From an uncultured Lachnospiraceae bacterium (GTDB lineage Bacteria > Bacillota > Clostridia > Lachnospirales > Lachnospiraceae): a stretch of DNA of 46,763 bases. Positions 43,738-46,763 of the stretch are shown here, one piece after another. A program made the translations under genes and the position numbers. Positions within the stretch are counted from its first letter, which is position 1. Each line of letters opens with the position of its first letter. The stretch spans positions 1 through 46,763 of the forward strand of contig CANRHU010000020.1 in assembly GCA_947630485.1 (NCBI GenBank). The letters are read 5' to 3'. The notes beneath the pieces are model-generated. The model saw only the letters and a program-made list of their open reading frames with translations, was not told the origin of the DNA and ran no database searches.

Positions 43738-44790
43738 CTATTTGATATTTTTTTCAGACCATTTTTTTATAAATTCCGCAATTTCCAAGTTATTCTGCTC
43801 CAGCATCATCATATGGCTGTTTCCATGGATTCCCACATCTTCCAGGCGAACAAAATCATGCGATACGCCGCATTGGTTCAGTACATAGGACGTCAGGTGA
43901 TCGTATCCGGCATGATAAGACGCTTCACTTACGATAAGGAGGATGGGAATTCCTTTGAAATTGGGGAGCTGAGAAGCCGGTTCCGCCATAACCCAACCAT
44001 CATTTCTTTCCGGATTATCGCTTTTTAAAAGCCGCAGGTTGAATTCTTCCGGTTTTTCTACCGGCGGCTCGTAATGAAGCGGCAGGTCAGCGATACCATA
44101 GTTTTTGGCCGTGGGATTGGTCAAATCCGGAGAAAAAGGCGGTCCGGACGGTTCCAACGCAATGATCCCGGATACCAGCTCCGGATACCGGTCAGCCAAA
44201 AGCCACCCAAAAGGCCCTGCCTGCGAGTGAGTCAGCAGGATAGCCGGCCCTATCAGCCGAAGAAGCTCGGATGCCGCGGAAAGAACCAATTCCTGAGAGG
44301 CTTTGTTGCTGGGAAGATATTCTACTTGTGAATCTAAAAACTGCCGGAGGATTTCTTCCTGACTGTCTGTCCCCATACCCGGCCATTGGGTGTGCTTTTT
44401 AGCCTGAGGCCAGGCGCCCTCATCGGACACAAACCGGTTCCAAAGAGATTCAATGGAATGATAAATGGTTGCGGGACCGTTGGTGTCCGGATGATAGGCG
44501 GAACGTGCACGGGCCGGCTGTTCTGCCAGATAGACGCAATATCCCTGAGATACGAAATAATCGGCCCACCCCATGCGCCCATCCGGTGTAATTAACCAGT
44601 TTACATTCGTCTGCCCGGCGCCGTGAAACAGAATGATCGGATGGGGCTGCGTGATTTCTCTGGGGATATATGCCTCCACAAACATCTGATTGGAGATATG
44701 ATGTTTCCCTTCTTCACCAGCGACCTGTCCTCCTACATAAAATATTGTTTTTTTACCAAGATGAGATTGATCTACAAAAGATATCTTCAA
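43738..44790 (-). CDS. Alpha/beta hydrolase
   Basis: A 350-residue serine hydrolase. An oxyanion-type HGAGQ is at 56-60 after PIILF, the nucleophile elbow is HSQAG (Ser189), and the catalytic His is probably in GIHGNSHMM near residue 330. No signal peptide. I chose TTG at 44790, because GGGAGGT lies 6 nt before it and the ATG five codons upstream is part of that ribosome-binding site; the ATG (44805) would add MGGTY. Relatives act on esters or amides; the substrate is unknown. First gene of an operon with the YfcC-type carrier. Confidence 0.86.
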   Translation of the reverse strand: MKISFVDQSHLGKKTIFYVGGQVAGEEGKHHISNQMFVEAYIPREITQPHPIILFHGAGQTNVNWLITPDGRMGWADYFVSQGYCVYLAEQPARARSAYHPDTNGPATIYHSIESLWNRFVSDEGAWPQAKKHTQWPGMGTDSQEEILRQFLDSQVEYLPSNKASQELVLSAASELLRLIGPAILLTHSQAGPFGWLLADRYPELVSGIIALEPSGPPFSPDLTNPTAKNYGIADLPLHYEPPVEKPEEFNLRLLKSDNPERNDGWVMAEPASQLPNFKGIPILLIVSEASYHAGYDHLTSYVLNQCGVSHDFVRLEDVGIHGNSHMMMLEQNNLEIAEFIKKWSEKNIK

Positions 44791-44823
44791 ATATGTACCT
44801 CCCATTTGATATTTTTTGATTTA

Positions 44824-44835
44824 TTGTGCGCACAA
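44824..44835. promoter_or_regulatory. Palindrome TTGTGCGCACAA upstream of the hydrolase operon
   Basis: A perfect 12-bp palindrome about 35 bp before the hydrolase start, next to A/T-rich sequence that must hold the promoter (TATAGT and TATAAG candidates near 44838-44855). It is a plausible regulator-binding site, but not a typical LysR T-N11-A box. Confidence 0.45.
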
Positions 44836-44948
44836 ATCTTATATATTTACTATAAGTGAATTTACTGGCAATCGTAAAATATTAAAATCAAATACTGAAT
44901 ATTTTAAATGCCTATAATTGAGGAAAACTTTGACTTTTCAGAGGATGT

Positions 44949-44990
44949 AATACAGAAAGTGCCACTGGCACCCTTTCTGCATAGAGATAA
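44949..44990. repeat. Intergenic palindrome, copy E
   Basis: AATACAGAAA, the core GTGCCACTGGCAC, then CCTTTCTGCATAGAGATAA. The terminal AGAAA/TTTCT and the core stem are all paired. It is immediately followed by copy F. Confidence 0.75.
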
Positions 44991-45026
44991 TACAAACAAA
45001 GCGTCACTGGCGCTCCGTTTGCATGG
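44989..45026. repeat. Intergenic palindrome, copy F
   Basis: AATACAAAC, the core AAAGCGTCACTGGCGCT, then CCGTTTGCATGGA. It touches copy E, so two variants stand side by side. Confidence 0.75.
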
Positions 45027-45031
45027 AAAGA

Positions 45032-45071
45032 AAAAGCGGACTTCCGATAAGCATATCGAAAGTCCGCTTTT
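45032..45071. terminator. Bidirectional terminator
   Basis: A stem of about 17 bp (AAAAGCGGACTT-CGATA and its complement) with a short loop and A/T-runs at both ends. It follows the small ORF on the minus strand and faces the hydrolase promoter region. Confidence 0.75.
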
Positions 45072-45090
45072 AAGAATTTATGGGAACTCA

Positions 45091-45150
45091 CTACCGTGAA
45101 AACAAAACGCCCGCAATCAATATTCCAATGAGCAGAATTTTGAGAAGCAT
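45091..45150 (-). CDS. Possible 19-residue hydrophobic peptide
   Basis: ATG at 45150 codes for MLLKILLIGILIAGVLFSR, then TAG TGA. AGGGGA lies 8 nt upstream, a fair ribosome-binding site. It is too short to judge by length and could be a single-span membrane peptide. It is in the same frame as the toroid-fold gene just upstream, separated from that gene by its TGA stop and 13 sense codons. It may instead be a lost or read-through C-terminal anchor of that protein. Confidence 0.25.
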   Translation of the reverse strand: MLLKILLIGILIAGVLFSR

Positions 45151-45189
45151 CCAGAAAGTCCCCTCGCATAGCTCATTTTCAGGGTGCAC

Positions 45190-46119
45190 TCATGCGGCGG
45201 ATGCGAACTCCCGTAAAAACAGCATATTTTCCATGGTGATGATGGCCTTGCACCAGTTTTCGGCGACATACCACTCCTTATGGTCATTTCCCCACGTCCA
45301 CGGAACGGAAAAGGAGCCGTCGGAAAGCTGCGTGTTTTTGATATATTCGCACTCGGCACGGCAGAGCTCCTCAAGCTCTTCGCTGTAAAACCTGCTGCCG
45401 CGCGAGGTCAGAAACACTGACGGTCTCGGAATATACTCGCCCCAGCGCGAGACGTCGCGGCAGATAGACCTGTCCACAATCTCTTTCAGCCTTTTTAACA
45501 GCGCTTCTCCATCGAAGGGCATAACGCCGGCGTCCGCACAATACTCGTACAGTGAAATAAAACAGCCCGCAATGTGCCGCTCCAACGGTGCGTCCTTTAG
45601 AAACCATTCCGCCGCCGCTTTCACGATCCGGACGCCCTTTTCATACAGGGCGCTGTCCGGCGCAGCGTACCGGATCAGAAAACCCGCCAGCGCGGCTGTG
45701 GGATTGAATTCAAAAAGGCCTCCTGTTTCCGAATATTTCCACCAGACCGCACAGGGATAGTCGTTATTCGACGGAACCGTATTCGCCCACTGATCCTGCG
45801 CCGCATTAAAGCCGTCGCCGCTTTCCAGATACCGCAGGATGCCCCGGATCATCGGGTGTTCCGGTTTAAGCCCGCCGATTTCACGGAGATACTCCGTCGC
45901 TTTCCAGACACCCATGGGCAGGGAATTGGGATTAAAATTGTCGGCCTCCACTCCCCAGCCGAATCCTCCGTCCGGATTTTGATAGGCGGACAGAGCGGTT
46001 ATCACGTCTTCACGGGAACCGTTTTCAAAGCGATACCGGAACATCGCCAGGTCCAGAGGGCGGGCATTGCGGAAAATAAATCCGCAGGCTTTTTCAAATG
46101 TGTTCTCAAAAGTGTTCAT
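45190..46119 (-). CDS. Terpenoid cyclase / prenyltransferase-fold (alpha-toroid) protein
   Basis: A 309-residue protein with alpha/alpha-toroid repeats like those of squalene cyclases and prenyltransferases. QW-like phrases are visible: YQNPDGGFGWGVEAD near residues 46-60 and NTQLSDGSFSVPWTWGND near 268-285. The short length and lack of a DxDD-type catalytic motif argue against a true squalene cyclase; it is a small toroid protein of unknown role. AAGGAG precedes the ATG. The stop is TGA, and the frame stays open for 32 more codons. An AraC-type regulator lies just upstream on the same strand. Confidence 0.8.
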   Translation of the reverse strand: MNTFENTFEKACGFIFRNARPLDLAMFRYRFENGSREDVITALSAYQNPDGGFGWGVEADNFNPNSLPMGVWKATEYLREIGGLKPEHPMIRGILRYLESGDGFNAAQDQWANTVPSNNDYPCAVWWKYSETGGLFEFNPTAALAGFLIRYAAPDSALYEKGVRIVKAAAEWFLKDAPLERHIAGCFISLYEYCADAGVMPFDGEALLKRLKEIVDRSICRDVSRWGEYIPRPSVFLTSRGSRFYSEELEELCRAECEYIKNTQLSDGSFSVPWTWGNDHKEWYVAENWCKAIITMENMLFLREFASAA

Positions 46120-46232
46120 GGCAGAGTCTCCTTTGCGTAAGATTGGGAAAATGCGGTTTTCTCTTTCACTCTATCAAATTTTCCTCCGTCCGTCTTGTAA
46201 AAATCCGACATATACAGCCGGAAAATTCTGCT

Positions 46233-46763
46233 TTACAAAGTTCCATACCGGGCATTTTGAAACGCCTGCGCCGGCGTCATGCCGTGGCGGAACCGAAAAT
46301 CGTTCAAAAGATGCGCCTGATCCGTGTAACCGTATTTTTCCACCATGTTCAGAATATCCGCGCCGCCGCGGGCAACCTCCTGCCATACAAGCTGATAGCG
46401 GATCAGATTGGAAAGCGTCTTGGGACTGACGCCGATATTCTCTGAAAAGATCCGCTCCATATTCCGCTCCGACAAAGCATTTCTTCGTGCAATTTCAGAA
46501 ATTCTCATCCGTCCCTGATACAGGACCATATCGCTGACAGCATTCATCAGATCACCGTTTAAGCGGTTCAAATTCAGTCTTCGAAAAAGAATCTTCTCCG
46601 CCGCTCCCGCCCTTTCGGGCAGTGTGTGAAACCGACAGACGATTTCGGTCAGTTCCGCAGTGATGCCCCCAAAAAATGCATCCGGCTCAATGGGCAGTGT
46701 TCGTAAAACAGTAACCATGAAATGAACGGCAACCGCCGTACAGGATCGGTTAAAAATCAAACT
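46233..46763 (-). CDS. AraC family transcriptional regulator (5' end beyond window)
   Basis: At least 176 codons; the frame runs off the right edge, so the N-terminal part is missing. The C-terminal double helix-turn-helix is clear: MRISEIARRNALSERNMERIFSENIGVSP and VEKYGYTDQAHLLNDFRFRHGMTPAQ. The visible N-terminal part (VHFMVTVLRTLPIEPDAFFGG) would belong to the effector domain of a protein of usual length (about 260-280). It lies 113 bp upstream of the toroid gene on the same strand and may control it. Confidence 0.88.
   Translation of the reverse strand, partial: SLIFNRSCTAVAVHFMVTVLRTLPIEPDAFFGGITAELTEIVCRFHTLPERAGAAEKILFRRLNLNRLNGDLMNAVSDMVLYQGRMRISEIARRNALSERNMERIFSENIGVSPKTLSNLIRYQLVWQEVARGGADILNMVEKYGYTDQAHLLNDFRFRHGMTPAQAFQNARYGTL

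Noticed and set aside
44908..45169. Small open frames on both strands across copies E and F
   Set aside because: They simply translate the palindromes and terminator; no ribosome-binding site or family pattern supports them.

Overview
The window looks like a chromosomal segment of a Gram-positive anaerobe of the Clostridia, most likely Lachnospiraceae. Base composition is fairly GC-rich. The order rimP-nusA-ylxR-ylxQ-infB-rbfA-nrnA-truB-ribF-rpsO-pnp is the Firmicutes arrangement, tig-clpP-clpX-lon-ysxC is a second classic block, and a T-box leader is present. Shine-Dalgarno sites are strong (GGAGG) and most promoters are sigma-A-like with 17-bp spacers. The genus cannot be set from the sequence alone.

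Region 1 (about 1-6810, minus strand) is a proteostasis operon: trigger factor, ClpP, ClpX, Lon and the ribosome-assembly GTPase YsxC, driven from a promoter at 6780-6808. Region 2 (6816-17032) is mixed: a MATE exporter, a CYTH phosphatase-fold protein, a DUF1292 protein, a GH30 glycosidase, a UvrD-type helicase, a short UvrA paralogue that lacks the UvrB-binding domain, a LURP-one-related protein and one unknown. Region 3 (17146-29931, minus strand) is the RNA and translation operon from rimP to pnp. It has a clear promoter inside a perfect 16-bp inverted repeat, a leader with 38-bp tandem repeats, and an internal promoter for rpsO-pnp. Three of its proteins carry unusual low-complexity segments: IF-2 (Arg/Gly/Asp), PNPase (Arg/Gly tail) and NusA (Tyr/acidic tail).

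Region 4 (29957-38727) is metabolic: a metallophosphoesterase paired with a cytosolic ParB-like/BMP-type fusion; an iron-type alcohol dehydrogenase with an aldehyde dehydrogenase behind one promoter and a palindromic operator candidate; a TrpB2-type tryptophan synthase beta chain behind a T-box whose specifier reads UGG (Trp); and an L-fucose/arabinose isomerase-like protein. Region 5 (38882-46763) is accessory: a secreted protein with 13-residue repeats, a DUF1349 protein, an apparently AT-richer cassette (LysR regulator, YfcC-type carrier, alpha/beta hydrolase), a terpenoid-cyclase-fold protein, and an AraC regulator cut by the window end.

The most interesting structure outside genes is a family of short intergenic palindromes (at least seven copies). 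They share ATAC-rAAA and TTT-nGCAT ends around a hairpin core that varies in a partly compensatory way. I found no CRISPR array, rRNA, tRNA, transposase gene or defence system. The best candidates for undescribed biology are this palindrome family, the matched Arg-rich and Tyr-rich tails in the rimP-pnp operon, the ParB-like/BMP fusion, and a possible TGA readthrough that would add a membrane anchor to the toroid protein.
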